A DNA stretch of 11,389 nucleotides from an uncultured Ruminococcus sp. (GTDB lineage: Bacteria; Bacillota; Clostridia; Oscillospirales; Acutalibacteraceae). A model generated the notes under the pieces. It saw only the letters and a list, made by a program, of their open reading frames with translations, was not told the origin of the DNA and made no database searches. The position numbers were made by a program, and so were the translations under genes. The DNA lies in contig CACXGJ010000178.1 in NCBI GenBank assembly GCA_902767125.1, positions 1 through 11,389 on the forward strand, in the 5' to 3' direction. Shown here piece by piece: positions 1-6,713 of the stretch; the stretch's first letter is position 1; every line of letters begins with the position of its first letter.

Positions 1-86
1 GACTTTGTTGAACCTGTTTCAATAACATTACCGCAAGCACAAGTAATGGTTGTCTGATTATACTTCGGATGAATATTCTCTTTCAT
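1..86 (-). CDS. rpmE: 50S ribosomal protein L31 (5' part, runs off the window)
   Basis: Only the first 28 codons are present; the rest lies beyond base 1. The N-terminus reads MKENIHPKYNQTTITCACGN and continues VIETGSTK, which is the highly conserved start of bacterial L31, a large-subunit protein that bridges the two ribosomal subunits. Cys16 and Cys18 are the first pair of zinc ligands, so this is the zinc-binding (C+) form rather than the zinc-free paralogue; the second CxxC pair would be in the missing part. The ATG at 86-84 is preceded by AGAGGTGA (101-94), a near-perfect Shine-Dalgarno site, after a 7-base gap. The gene is divergent from trmL and has its own promoter. Confidence 0.93.
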   Translation of the reverse strand, partial: MKENIHPKYNQTTITCACGNVIETGSTK

Positions 87-127
87 TTTAGATTCACCTC
101 TTTCTCCCCTACATAGATAACAAGGGT

Positions 128-156
128 ATTATAACACATCACTTTACAAATTGCAA
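128..156 (-). promoter_or_regulatory. Predicted sigma-A promoter of rpmE
   Basis: Read on the minus strand, TTGCAA (156-151) and TATAAT (133-128) are separated by 17 bp. The -10 box is preceded by TGT, an extended -10 element that can compensate for the weak -35. The start point should fall near base 121, giving a leader of about 35 bases with the Shine-Dalgarno site inside. Prediction from sequence only. Confidence 0.65.
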
Positions 157-192
157 GAAAAATTTTTAAATTTCCTGAAATAAGTTTTCATC

Positions 193-220
193 TTGACTTA
201 TCATGGGAAAATATTATAAT
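193..220 (+). promoter_or_regulatory. Predicted sigma-A promoter of the trmL operon
   Basis: TTGACT (193-198) and a perfect TATAAT (215-220) are separated by 16 bp. Transcription should start near base 227, about 29 bases before the trmL ATG. It is back to back with the rpmE promoter. No operator-like dyad or riboswitch-like fold is visible in the 169-bp gap. Confidence 0.7.
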
Positions 221-255
221 TAAAATTGAAATAATTAAACGGAGTTGTATATATA

Positions 256-771
256 ATGTCTGAATTGAATATCGTACTTGTTGAACCCGAAATCCCACAG
301 AATACAGGAAATATTGCAAGAACCTGTGCCGTCACAGGTGCAAGGCTCCACATTGTAAAGCCTATGGGATTTACCCCCACTGACAAGCATCTTAAAAGAG
401 CAGGTCTTGATTATTGGAATTATCTTGATCTGACATATTATGAAAATCTTGAGGACTTCTTTGAAAAGACAATGGGCGGTAATTATTATTATTTTTCCAA
501 GAAAGCCAATCATCGATACACTGATATAGAATACCCCGATAAATGCTATATCGTTTTCGGAAAGGAAACAAAGGGCTTGCCTGAAAAACTTTTGTATGAC
601 AATCCCGAAGCAACTGTAAGGATACCGATGATAGATGGAGCAAGATGCCTGAATTTGTCAAGTGCGGCGGCTGTTGCAGCATATGAAGTACTCCGACAAT
701 GGGATTTTCCCGAGCTGTCCAATGACGGCAGACTCAAAGAATACGACTGGAAAGCGAGGAATGAGCCATGA
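256..771 (+). CDS. trmL: tRNA (cytidine/uridine-34-2'-O)-methyltransferase TrmL
   Basis: This is a SPOUT-class, trefoil-knot methyltransferase of the TrmL/YibK family. Family members use S-adenosylmethionine to methylate the 2'-OH of the wobble nucleotide in leucine tRNAs, in the cytoplasm. The 171 residues carry the whole family signature: an N-terminal strand followed by EPEIPQNTGNIART (10-23), FGKETKGLP in the knot (101-109), and RIPM (122-125) leading to CLNLSSAAAVAAYE (131-144), which shapes the cofactor loop. Length is slightly above E. coli TrmL because of a short polar C-terminal tail. The ATG at 256 has GGAG (241-244) 11 bases upstream. The gene overlaps the next one by 4 bases (ATGA), so the two are probably translationally coupled. 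It is intact and looks like ordinary core genome. Confidence 0.93.
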   Translation: MSELNIVLVEPEIPQNTGNIARTCAVTGARLHIVKPMGFTPTDKHLKRAGLDYWNYLDLTYYENLEDFFEKTMGGNYYYFSKKANHRYTDIEYPDKCYIVFGKETKGLPEKLLYDNPEATVRIPMIDGARCLNLSSAAAVAAYEVLRQWDFPELSNDGRLKEYDWKARNEP

Positions 772-1457
772 GAAGTGATGATTTTCTGGATAAGTATAAA
801 AAATTAGAGGAAGCCCTCAATGTAAAATACGGTCTTGATGAAAAAGCCTTCGGAAGTCCCGTTGTCAAGTTCATCAATGACAAGGAAAGCAGGAATTACA
901 GAGAAAAGCTGGATCTTTGCCGTGAGATAAGGAACTTCCTCTCACATCACGCTGATATTGACGGCGAACCAATTATAGAGCCGTCTGAAAGTATCATACA
1001 ATTTCTTGATGAAGTGATACAATACGTTGAACGACCTCCGCTTGCAATAGGCTTCTGCACGACCTATGAAAATGTCCTGAAAACATCTCCTTCACAAAAA
1101 GCTCAAACTGTCATGAAAAAAATGCAGAGAATGGGATTTTCCCATGTACCTGTTGTGTCGGAGGGCGAGTTTGTGGGCGTTTTCAGTATCAGTACAGTTT
1201 TCAGCTATGCCCTGAAATACGGCATCACCGAAGACCTGACAATAGGAGATTTTGATGAATTTCTCTCTCCCGACAAGCATGAGAATGAGCGTTTCAAGTT
1301 CATGCACAAGGATTCAAGCTTATTTGAAGTAAGGGCAGAGTTTGAAAAGAAGCCCTTCAGAAGCAAAAAATTAGCTGTGATATTCCTCACCGAAAACGGC
1401 ACTCCCTACGGTAAAATTGTTGGACTACTCACCCCATGGGACATTATCAACGCATAA
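768..1457 (+). CDS. CBS-pair protein with N-terminal HEPN-like domain
   Basis: The 229-residue cytosolic protein has two parts. The C-terminal part (about 95-229) is a CBS tandem: one repeat around 100-155 with GFSHVPVVSEGEFVGVFS, a second around 170-228 ending in a KIVGLLTPWDI-type strand-helix. CBS pairs usually bind adenine nucleotides and control an attached domain. The N-terminal part (1-90) is predicted helical and contains CREIRNFLSHHAD, in which Arg55-Asn56-x3-His60 fits the RNxxxH (Rx4-6H) active-site motif of HEPN domains, many of which are RNases. The HEPN call rests on this motif and the helical setting only. No signal peptide or membrane segment is seen. Translation is coupled to trmL by an ATGA overlap. 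The stop codon abuts that of the convergent MerR-type gene with no gap. Function unknown; a nucleotide-sensing, RNA-linked role is inference. The CBS call is firm. Confidence 0.75.
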   Translation: MRSDDFLDKYKKLEEALNVKYGLDEKAFGSPVVKFINDKESRNYREKLDLCREIRNFLSHHADIDGEPIIEPSESIIQFLDEVIQYVERPPLAIGFCTTYENVLKTSPSQKAQTVMKKMQRMGFSHVPVVSEGEFVGVFSISTVFSYALKYGITEDLTIGDFDEFLSPDKHENERFKFMHKDSSLFEVRAEFEKKPFRSKKLAVIFLTENGTPYGKIVGLLTPWDIINA

Positions 1458-2186
1458 TTAATTTTCACAGAAGATTTTTATTGCACCCGAAACAAATCGT
1501 GAAGTGCCTTTGCCATGCTTGTCAATGTTATTTTTGAATCTCTCGTCACAGACATACATCTGTCCCAAGCCCGAAAGAATTTCATTTGTGCAGGTATAGA
1601 AATTTGTTGTTATAAAATTCTGCAATTTTCCGACAAGTGTTTGTACATCATTGTCAGACGGTGAAAAGCCCTCTTTCATATAATCTGCAAATTCACCGAA
1701 AATGCTGTCAAAATCTGCATACACATTATTCTGAATATCTTTTGATTTAACCTGATATTCCTTATATGCAGAGGTATTTCCCCAGCGTTGCTTCACCTCA
1801 TCCTTAAAATCATTTTTTGCAATTTCAAGCTGTGCGTTGTCAAATACATTTTTCATTTGAATTTCTCCTTTCTGTTCGATAGCCTCAAGGGCAGAAATAA
1901 TTTTTTCAAGCCTTTGCTTTTTCAGTATCAGAAGATGTTTCTGTTCTTGGATAATATCCTGCTTGTTATAATTCTGATATGACAGTATCTCCGAAATGCT
2001 TTTCAGTGAAAAATCAAGCTCACGATAAAATAAAATTTCCTGCATACGTTCAAGGGCTTTTTCGTCATAGAACCTGTAACCGTTGTGTGTATCAATGAAA
2101 GACGGTTTCAGTAAGCCGATTTTATCGTAATAGTGCAATGTCCTGACCGTGACACCTGTTAATTCCGCAAAATCTTTTATAAGCAT
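1458..2186 (-). CDS. MerR-family regulator with TipAS drug-binding domain
   Basis: The protein has 242 residues. Residues 1-70 form the MerR winged helix: LIKDFAELTGVTVRTLHYYDKIGLLKP then NGYRFYDEKALERMQEILFYRELDFSLKSI. Residues 75-107 are the dimerising coiled coil. Residues 111-242 form a TipAS domain with the usual RWGNTSAYKEY, FYTCTNEILSGLGQMYVCDERF and C-terminal helix; in TipA this all-helical domain binds thiopeptides and other hydrophobic drugs. An upstream in-frame start at 2264 was rejected because it precedes the MerR homology and would lie before the predicted promoter; the ATG at 2186 has AGGGGGTGAG (2206-2197) 10 bases upstream. Family members activate transcription by untwisting promoters with over-long spacers, and this gene has such a promoter. 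It is convergent with the HEPN-CBS gene; no terminator separates them. Autoregulation is likely; other targets and the ligand are unknown. Confidence 0.9.
   Translation of the reverse strand: MLIKDFAELTGVTVRTLHYYDKIGLLKPSFIDTHNGYRFYDEKALERMQEILFYRELDFSLKSISEILSYQNYNKQDIIQEQKHLLILKKQRLEKIISALEAIEQKGEIQMKNVFDNAQLEIAKNDFKDEVKQRWGNTSAYKEYQVKSKDIQNNVYADFDSIFGEFADYMKEGFSPSDNDVQTLVGKLQNFITTNFYTCTNEILSGLGQMYVCDERFKNNIDKHGKGTSRFVSGAIKIFCEN
1854..1873 (-). promoter_or_regulatory. Internal ribosome binding site and ATG inside the MerR/TipAS-type gene
   Basis: On the minus strand AGAAAGGAG (1873-1865) lies 8 bases before an in-frame ATG (1856-1854), codon 111. This site is stronger than the one at the gene's own start. 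Initiation here would give a 132-residue product (1458-1856) that begins at the boundary between coiled coil and TipAS domain. The Streptomyces tipA gene is known to make a long activator and a short drug-binding protein from nested in-frame starts, and this arrangement would match it. Use of the site is inferred. Confidence 0.6.
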
Positions 2187-2212
2187 TTTCAAATTTCTCA
2201 CCCCCTGAAACA

Positions 2213-2243
2213 AGTATAAACCATGACGCAAGGTCAATGTCAA
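2213..2243 (-). promoter_or_regulatory. MerR-type promoter with 19-bp spacer and dyad operator
   Basis: Minus strand: TTGACA (2243-2238), a 19-bp spacer, then TATACT (2218-2213). A 19-bp spacing is too long for sigma-A alone and is typical of promoters activated by MerR-family proteins. Inside the spacer lies an imperfect dyad, ACCTTG-CGT-CATGGT (2234-2220), where the half-sites match at five of six positions. The start point would be near 2206, giving a very short leader of about 20 bases that begins at the Shine-Dalgarno site. Autoactivation by the adjacent MerR protein is the natural reading. Confidence 0.72.
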
Positions 2244-2249
2244 TACATT

Positions 2250-2297
2250 TTTACAAAAAATCAAAGCCTGTATACAGATTTTTTCTGCATACAGGCT
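2250..2297 (-). terminator. Intrinsic terminator of the polysaccharide operon
   Basis: Inverted repeat AGCCTGTAT (2265-2273) and ATACAGGCT (2289-2297) is continued inward by CAG/CTG after one mismatch, around a 7-base loop. On the minus strand the hairpin is followed by TTGATTTTTTG, a U-tract. It starts 5 bases after the stop codon of the last operon gene (2302). No T-run follows on the plus side, so it is unidirectional. It also insulates the MerR-type promoter, whose -35 box begins about 7 bases further on. Confidence 0.85.
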
Positions 2298-2301
2298 GTA
2301 T

Positions 2302-4020
2302 TCATTTGTTCAGATTCTTCAATGCAGACATGATAAATTTATCCGTTTTTCTTCTCTCTGATTCAAAATCTATACCGTTTTCGGCTTTCCGCAAAAGAGT
2401 ATCTATTCTCGACTGCATGGAAAAGCCGTTATTTTTGCGTTCTTTTACCGTAAATTTCTTTCCGAATATCAGTGAAAACACACATACATGAAATGAATCG
2501 GTAATAATACTTTCCGCATGGTCTATGAGATATAAAAATTCCTCAACGCTGAATTGTTCATTGTTTTTGCCGTCAATAAAATACTCGAAGACATACTTTT
2601 TATTTTCAAAGCCTTTCGGACATTTTTCAAAACTTTGCCAATGCTCTTTCGGCACATACATTGTCGGATCACATAATATTTCGGCATTCCTGCCCGTGTG
2701 ATCGAAAAATATTTCAGCTCCCCTGTTTTCCCTCACTGACACAGAATGAAATTTTTCGAGTCCCTCACGGAATAAATTTTCATACTCCTTTGGAATTTCA
2801 CTCAAACCAAAACTTGCACAGAAAGCAATATTATTTTTCGTCAAGGGATTTATAAGAGATTTATCGGCATAATAGGGATTCCATATCTGATCACTGCCGT
2901 AAATGTCAATATCAGCCCTTGTCAAACTGTATTTCATACGCCTGTTGAAATCAGTCAGCTTATATATCCTGTAATTTTTGTTTGTAAAGAGACTTTGAAT
3001 TTTACCTCCCGTTATCCGCCATATCAGATATTTGAAATTAAAAAATCTTTTGCCGATATTATATACTTTCCCGTATCTCGAAAATATATAATTGACAGCG
3101 TAATTTTGGAGTCTGTTGCCGTAATTTTCATTGTCATTGAGAGTATGTATGCCTATTTTCATACCTTTTCGGGGCATTATTTTCGGGAAATATCTGTACA
3201 ATATCAACAGCTTTCCTTTGAGCGACCTTCTTTCCGCCAATGCAAACGCTCTTTCGATAGTGTCATCTCTTATATCAAAATGTACGGCTAAATCAAATAA
3301 ACTCCCCGTCAGTTTCATTTCAGCCTGACGAATAACCGACGGATATTTCAGACACGCTTCATAAATATAAAGACTGCATTTCAGCATATCATATTTCTGA
3401 TGGAATCCCATAAAACCGTTCATTGCACCTTCAGAATTATTTCTGTAAAAATATCCCTGATATTTTATCAGTCTTATACTCTCACACATTGCAAAATATT
3501 TATGAATGATATAAGTATCTTCTGCATAGTCCATTTCGGGAAATTCGATTTTTTCAAGGATATGCTTCCTGAACAGCTTTCCCCATATACAAGTCGTATA
3601 TCTCTTGCAAGAAAAATAATCTCTGAAAACTCTCTCTTTATCGAAAACGGTTTCATCTTCATATATGTAAATATCATTTTCATATTCAGCTTCATCAACG
3701 GAATTACAGCACACTACATCATTATCTCCGATTTCATCTGACATTCTTTCAAGAAAATCAGGACTGACTGTATCATCACCGTCGATGAATGTTATAAACT
3801 CACCTTCCGCAAGCTCCAGCCCCTTTTGACGTGCCATTGAAACGCCTCTGTTTTCCTGATGAAAATATCTTATTCTGTCGAATTTTCCGCAAACTTCAGC
3901 GGTATTGTCCGATGAACCGTCATCTATGACAATTATCTCAAAATCATTATAGACCTGACACAGCACACTTTCAATACAGTCAGAAATATATTTTTCTCCG
4001 TTGTATACGGGGATTATCAC
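2302..4020 (-). CDS. Fused GT2 glycosyltransferase / polysaccharide pyruvyltransferase
   Basis: A 572-residue two-domain cytosolic enzyme. Residues 1-250 are a GT2 (GT-A) sugar transferase: IIPVYNGEKY, DDGSSDNT (33-40), NRGVSMARQKG, the metal-binding DGDD (80-83) and YAEDT (165-169) as acceptor-side acidic motif. After a basic linker, residues 287-550 match polysaccharide pyruvyltransferases (PF04230): MKIGIHTLNDNENYGNRLQNYA, YGSDQIWNP (374-382), ASFG (402-405), SVRE (428-431), DPTM (451-454) and DSFHVCVFSLIFGKKF (508-523). This domain moves pyruvate from phosphoenolpyruvate to a sugar as a ketal. The stretch between YVFEYF and EEFLYLI seems some tens of residues shorter than usual, and the usual DSFHG is DSFHV, so activity is uncertain. 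The start is doubtful: the only canonical one is GTG at 4020, yet GT2 homology runs further upstream. It overlaps the polymerase gene by 41 bases and ends the operon. Confidence 0.85.
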   Translation of the reverse strand: MIIPVYNGEKYISDCIESVLCQVYNDFEIIVIDDGSSDNTAEVCGKFDRIRYFHQENRGVSMARQKGLELAEGEFITFIDGDDTVSPDFLERMSDEIGDNDVVCCNSVDEAEYENDIYIYEDETVFDKERVFRDYFSCKRYTTCIWGKLFRKHILEKIEFPEMDYAEDTYIIHKYFAMCESIRLIKYQGYFYRNNSEGAMNGFMGFHQKYDMLKCSLYIYEACLKYPSVIRQAEMKLTGSLFDLAVHFDIRDDTIERAFALAERRSLKGKLLILYRYFPKIMPRKGMKIGIHTLNDNENYGNRLQNYAVNYIFSRYGKVYNIGKRFFNFKYLIWRITGGKIQSLFTNKNYRIYKLTDFNRRMKYSLTRADIDIYGSDQIWNPYYADKSLINPLTKNNIAFCASFGLSEIPKEYENLFREGLEKFHSVSVRENRGAEIFFDHTGRNAEILCDPTMYVPKEHWQSFEKCPKGFENKKYVFEYFIDGKNNEQFSVEEFLYLIDHAESIITDSFHVCVFSLIFGKKFTVKERKNNGFSMQSRIDTLLRKAENGIDFESERRKTDKFIMSALKNLNK

Positions 4021-5140
4021 GCTTATGATTTTTACCGCCTCTTTTCATAAAGTAAAGCATTATTATCCATGCCGTAAAAGTTGTGTCCATAGTTATTTCA
4101 ACCGTTCCCAACAGGGCATATACATATATGACACACATCAGAGGATAACAGGAATTGTTTTGCTTCAGTCCTATAACATACACTGCGATAAAGACCAATA
4201 GCAATGCACATATGATTCCCTGCTCGCATACACAGTTCCAAAAACCGTTCTGTGCATTCGGATACCAGTCTGTTGCACCTGTCCAAACCTCATATGCCGT
4301 GTTATATCCATATCCCAAGATCAGGTGATCTTTCAGGATCATCGGCAGATAATCAAATATAACTGTTCTTCCTGTCATACCCGTTGTTCTGTTCAGGATA
4401 TTCACGATAAAATACCGAACAGGATATATCCCTGTTACAAGGTCATATACAAACGGAAATATTACCGATATCCCCATGGTAAAAATGAAAAACAGTCTGT
4501 TTTTCAGTAATTTTCCGATTTTTATAAAGTTCATGACTGCCAATATCCCTATCCCGACAGCACCCGTCATACAATTTACACTTGCACTTATGTAAAATGA
4601 CAGGATAAGTATTGCAATGAGAATGAAAATATTTTTTCTCCTGTGCATACAGTACAGCACTATCAGTTCAATATGCTTATATGAAACGGAAAATTTATTT
4701 CCCAAAAGATATTCATATCCGAATGTCCTCGGACAGAATATCACTAAAAAGTCATTTATCAGAACATATACAAGCGACAGATACAGAAATATCCTTATGA
4801 TAAAATCATAATTTCGGAATTTCAGGGAATATAAAAATACCTGTATCATTTCAAAAATTATCAGGATATGAAAAAAGCCTCCGACAACAGTATGTGTATA
4901 GATATAATTATCCACGTTTGCAAGTGCCGATATGATCGTAAATGCGGAATAAAAGCCAAATAAAGTCAGGATAATTATATCCTTTTGCCTGAAGCGAATA
5001 TTCGGCAGTATCATGAAAAACAGTAGTATTGCTATTATACGCTGTATAAAAAGATAGGGAAATCTCACGAACACGGCATTATACAGCAATACAAGGATAA
5101 TTACGGTGTACGCTGTTTTCGATGATAGTCTGATATTCAT
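3980..5140 (-). CDS. Wzy-like O-antigen/capsule polymerase
   Basis: A 386-residue integral membrane protein with about ten hydrophobic segments, starting at residues 11-45. It has the topology of Wzy/O-antigen ligase family proteins, which link lipid-bound repeat units or transfer glycan outside the membrane. The large loop after the central segments carries the weak family signature: TGMTGRTVIFDYLPMILKDHLILGYG (253-278), then YPNAQNGFWNCVCEQGI (293-309), matching the usual TGR..W...... PL.G.G and AHN.....  .GI pattern. The C-terminal 20 residues (KRGGKNHKRDNPRIQRRKIYF) are basic and cytosolic, and the DNA that encodes them also encodes the start of the downstream glycosyltransferase. The ATG at 5140 overlaps the previous stop by 4 bases, so translation is coupled. 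Polymerases of this family diverge fast, so the exact linkage cannot be inferred. Confidence 0.82.
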   Translation of the reverse strand: MNIRLSSKTAYTVIILVLLYNAVFVRFPYLFIQRIIAILLFFMILPNIRFRQKDIIILTLFGFYSAFTIISALANVDNYIYTHTVVGGFFHILIIFEMIQVFLYSLKFRNYDFIIRIFLYLSLVYVLINDFLVIFCPRTFGYEYLLGNKFSVSYKHIELIVLYCMHRRKNIFILIAILILSFYISASVNCMTGAVGIGILAVMNFIKIGKLLKNRLFFIFTMGISVIFPFVYDLVTGIYPVRYFIVNILNRTTGMTGRTVIFDYLPMILKDHLILGYGYNTAYEVWTGATDWYPNAQNGFWNCVCEQGIICALLLVFIAVYVIGLKQNNSCYPLMCVIYVYALLGTVEITMDTTFTAWIIMLYFMKRGGKNHKRDNPRIQRRKIYF

Positions 5141-6066
5141 TCACTCCTCAAACGTCTTTTCAGTCCACGCAGTTTCCACTTTATGTGATATTGCAGTATA
5201 TGAAGCGTAAAAGACTTTTTCTTTATTTTCGGGAAAGTTTCTTCTGTAACTTTCATTTCCAATGGCAAAAATCTATTGGGGATTATTTTATACGCATTTT
5301 CGGAAAATCCGTTATATTTCATTTTTCTTTCCTGCAAATGAATGTACAGATACTCCTCTTTGATAAGTGTGTCCCTCATATAATATCGGAATATCTTTCC
5401 GTTATCCCACACATAAAGCGATCCAATATCATCTGAAATAAATTTTCTTGTTTCGGGCTGAAATGTTATTTTAATAAATTTCGTGGAAAGTATCTTGAAA
5501 TTCACTGACAGGTCTTTTTCATATACTTTTTTATCATGCCTTAAAAATATATCATGTATATTTTGAGTATTGTTGCAGCACTCATCAAATATTACATTTT
5601 CATTTGACATGAAGGCTTTTTTATAAATATCTTCTGACATGAAAAGACGATTGTTTTCAGGTGTATTTTTGAATATAGTCAGATGACCGAGACAAAATGA
5701 TTTGTCATAGCCCTCAATGAAAAATTTTTCAATATCTCCAAAGATAATATCATTGTCACAGTAGCCCCAATATTCATAGTCTTTCAGCATATCTTCAAAG
5801 ACATATCCGAAAACAGGGCGATAATCGCATAATTTATAGGGAGTTTTCAGAGATATTTCAAAGTCAAAATATGACTGTATTTTATTTTTCATGTCACCGA
5901 ATGAGATATAAATGACCTTCACATTTTTTGGATACGGATAATTCGTTTCATCATCCGTCAATACAAGAAAATTGATCTTTGAGTTGTATCCACAGCTTTT
6001 GAGAAACAACGGGAAATAATTCGGCATTTTCCCGAAGTACGCTAAAATAAGACAACACTTCTTCAT
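5137..6066 (-). CDS. DUF6625-type glycosyltransferase-like protein
   Basis: A 309-residue soluble protein resembling a family of capsule-cluster proteins now called DUF6625. The N-terminus, MKKCCLILAYFGKMPNYFPLFLKSC, is a GT-A-like first strand. KTPYKLCDYRPVFGYVFEDMLKDYEYWGYCDNDIIFGDI follows, in which Asp104-Asn-Asp106 takes the place of the DxD metal/nucleotide-sugar motif. HLTIFKNTPENNRLF comes next, then a basic C-terminal tail that may touch the membrane. The likely role is sugar transfer to the repeat unit; donor and acceptor are unknown. Two starts are possible. ATG at 6066 gives the 4-base ATGA overlap seen at other junctions and the usual MKK beginning. GTG at 6075 adds three residues and has AGAGG 7 bases upstream, which is the better ribosome site. 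I prefer 6066 on family grounds, with the alternative open. Confidence 0.8.
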   Translation of the reverse strand: MKKCCLILAYFGKMPNYFPLFLKSCGYNSKINFLVLTDDETNYPYPKNVKVIYISFGDMKNKIQSYFDFEISLKTPYKLCDYRPVFGYVFEDMLKDYEYWGYCDNDIIFGDIEKFFIEGYDKSFCLGHLTIFKNTPENNRLFMSEDIYKKAFMSNENVIFDECCNNTQNIHDIFLRHDKKVYEKDLSVNFKILSTKFIKITFQPETRKFISDDIGSLYVWDNGKIFRYYMRDTLIKEEYLYIHLQERKMKYNGFSENAYKIIPNRFLPLEMKVTEETFPKIKKKSFTLHILQYHIKWKLRGLKRRLRSE

Positions 6067-6713
6067 TCTGTCCACTCAACATCCTCTTTGATGATTTTTG
6101 CAGGAGTCCCGCCTATAAGACAATTTTTATTTTTCATCTTGATACCGCAGACAGTGCTGTTGCAGGCTACTGTAGAACCGTCTGTGATACAGCTTCCTTT
6201 CAGGACAGTAACATCCGATGATATCCAGACATGATCCTTTATTTCAATTTCTTCAACAAAAGGCTTGTTATTCACGGAATGACCATCGGTATCTCTGATA
6301 CTGACATTCCAGCCCATAAGCACATCATTTCCGAAAATTATATTCTTCTGACACTCTATGAGTAAATTTCTGTTTGCATAGAAATTGTTTCCGAAAGACA
6401 ATACACCGTTTTCGACTGATATCCCGAAGCCTTCACCCAAATTACAAGTACCGTTAAAAATAACTTTTCCGCTTGAAATGCCTATATAGCCCTTGTTTGC
6501 ACTTACAAATTTTCCGCCCCTATAACCGAGTGTTATCATGTTCCTTGTACATTTGCCGTTGATGACAACACTGTTTTTATCAAGGATACCGAATTTTGTA
6601 TCATACCTTACACGGACAGGCAGCTTTTGAGCCTGCTTCTTCGACAGACATCTGTAATTAAAGTATATTGTTTTCGGCAGGTCTATGATATATTTCACAA
6701 ATTCCTTTATCAT
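6063..6713 (-). CDS. Left-handed beta-helix (hexapeptide) acyltransferase
   Basis: A 216-residue protein of the WbbJ/maltose O-acetyltransferase-like group. Residues 40-205 show the degenerate hexapeptide periodicity of a left-handed parallel beta-helix (VVINGKC, IGISSGKVIFNGTC, LSFGNNFYANRNLLIE, IIFGNDVLMGWNVSI). The catalytic segment is RDTDGHSVNNKP with His145 as general base, followed by IEIKDHVWISSDVTVLKGSCITDGSTVACNSTV and the closing IGGTPAKIIKE. Such enzymes move acetyl (or another acyl) from acyl-CoA to a sugar hydroxyl; here the target is most likely the repeat unit made by the neighbouring transferases. The helical first 40 residues are typical of family members that pack against a partner subunit or membrane. 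The ATG overlaps the upstream glycosyltransferase stop by 4 bases. The acyl donor is not visible from sequence. Confidence 0.9.
   Translation of the reverse strand: MIKEFVKYIIDLPKTIYFNYRCLSKKQAQKLPVRVRYDTKFGILDKNSVVINGKCTRNMITLGYRGGKFVSANKGYIGISSGKVIFNGTCNLGEGFGISVENGVLSFGNNFYANRNLLIECQKNIIFGNDVLMGWNVSIRDTDGHSVNNKPFVEEIEIKDHVWISSDVTVLKGSCITDGSTVACNSTVCGIKMKNKNCLIGGTPAKIIKEDVEWTE

Noticed and set aside
87..255. Riboswitch, T-box or ribosomal-protein leader in the rpmE-trmL gap
   Set aside because: Both predicted leaders are only about 30-35 bases and no conserved fold or T-box sequence is visible.
2187..2264. In-frame N-terminal extension of the MerR/TipAS-type regulator from an ATG at 2264
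   Set aside because: The extra 26 residues precede the conserved MerR helix-turn-helix start, have no ribosome site, and would lie upstream of the predicted transcript start; the promoter and operator occupy this DNA.
3131..3741. Plus-strand open frames of 65-113 codons inside the GT2/pyruvyltransferase gene
   Set aside because: They are shadows of a long minus-strand gene with clear domain motifs, have no family resemblance, and have no spaced ribosome site.
3980..5140. The polymerase and downstream GT2 as one frameshifted fusion polypeptide
   Set aside because: The +1 shift would need slippage on only five A residues, and each protein is complete alone; kept only as a possible sequencing-error explanation for the odd start.
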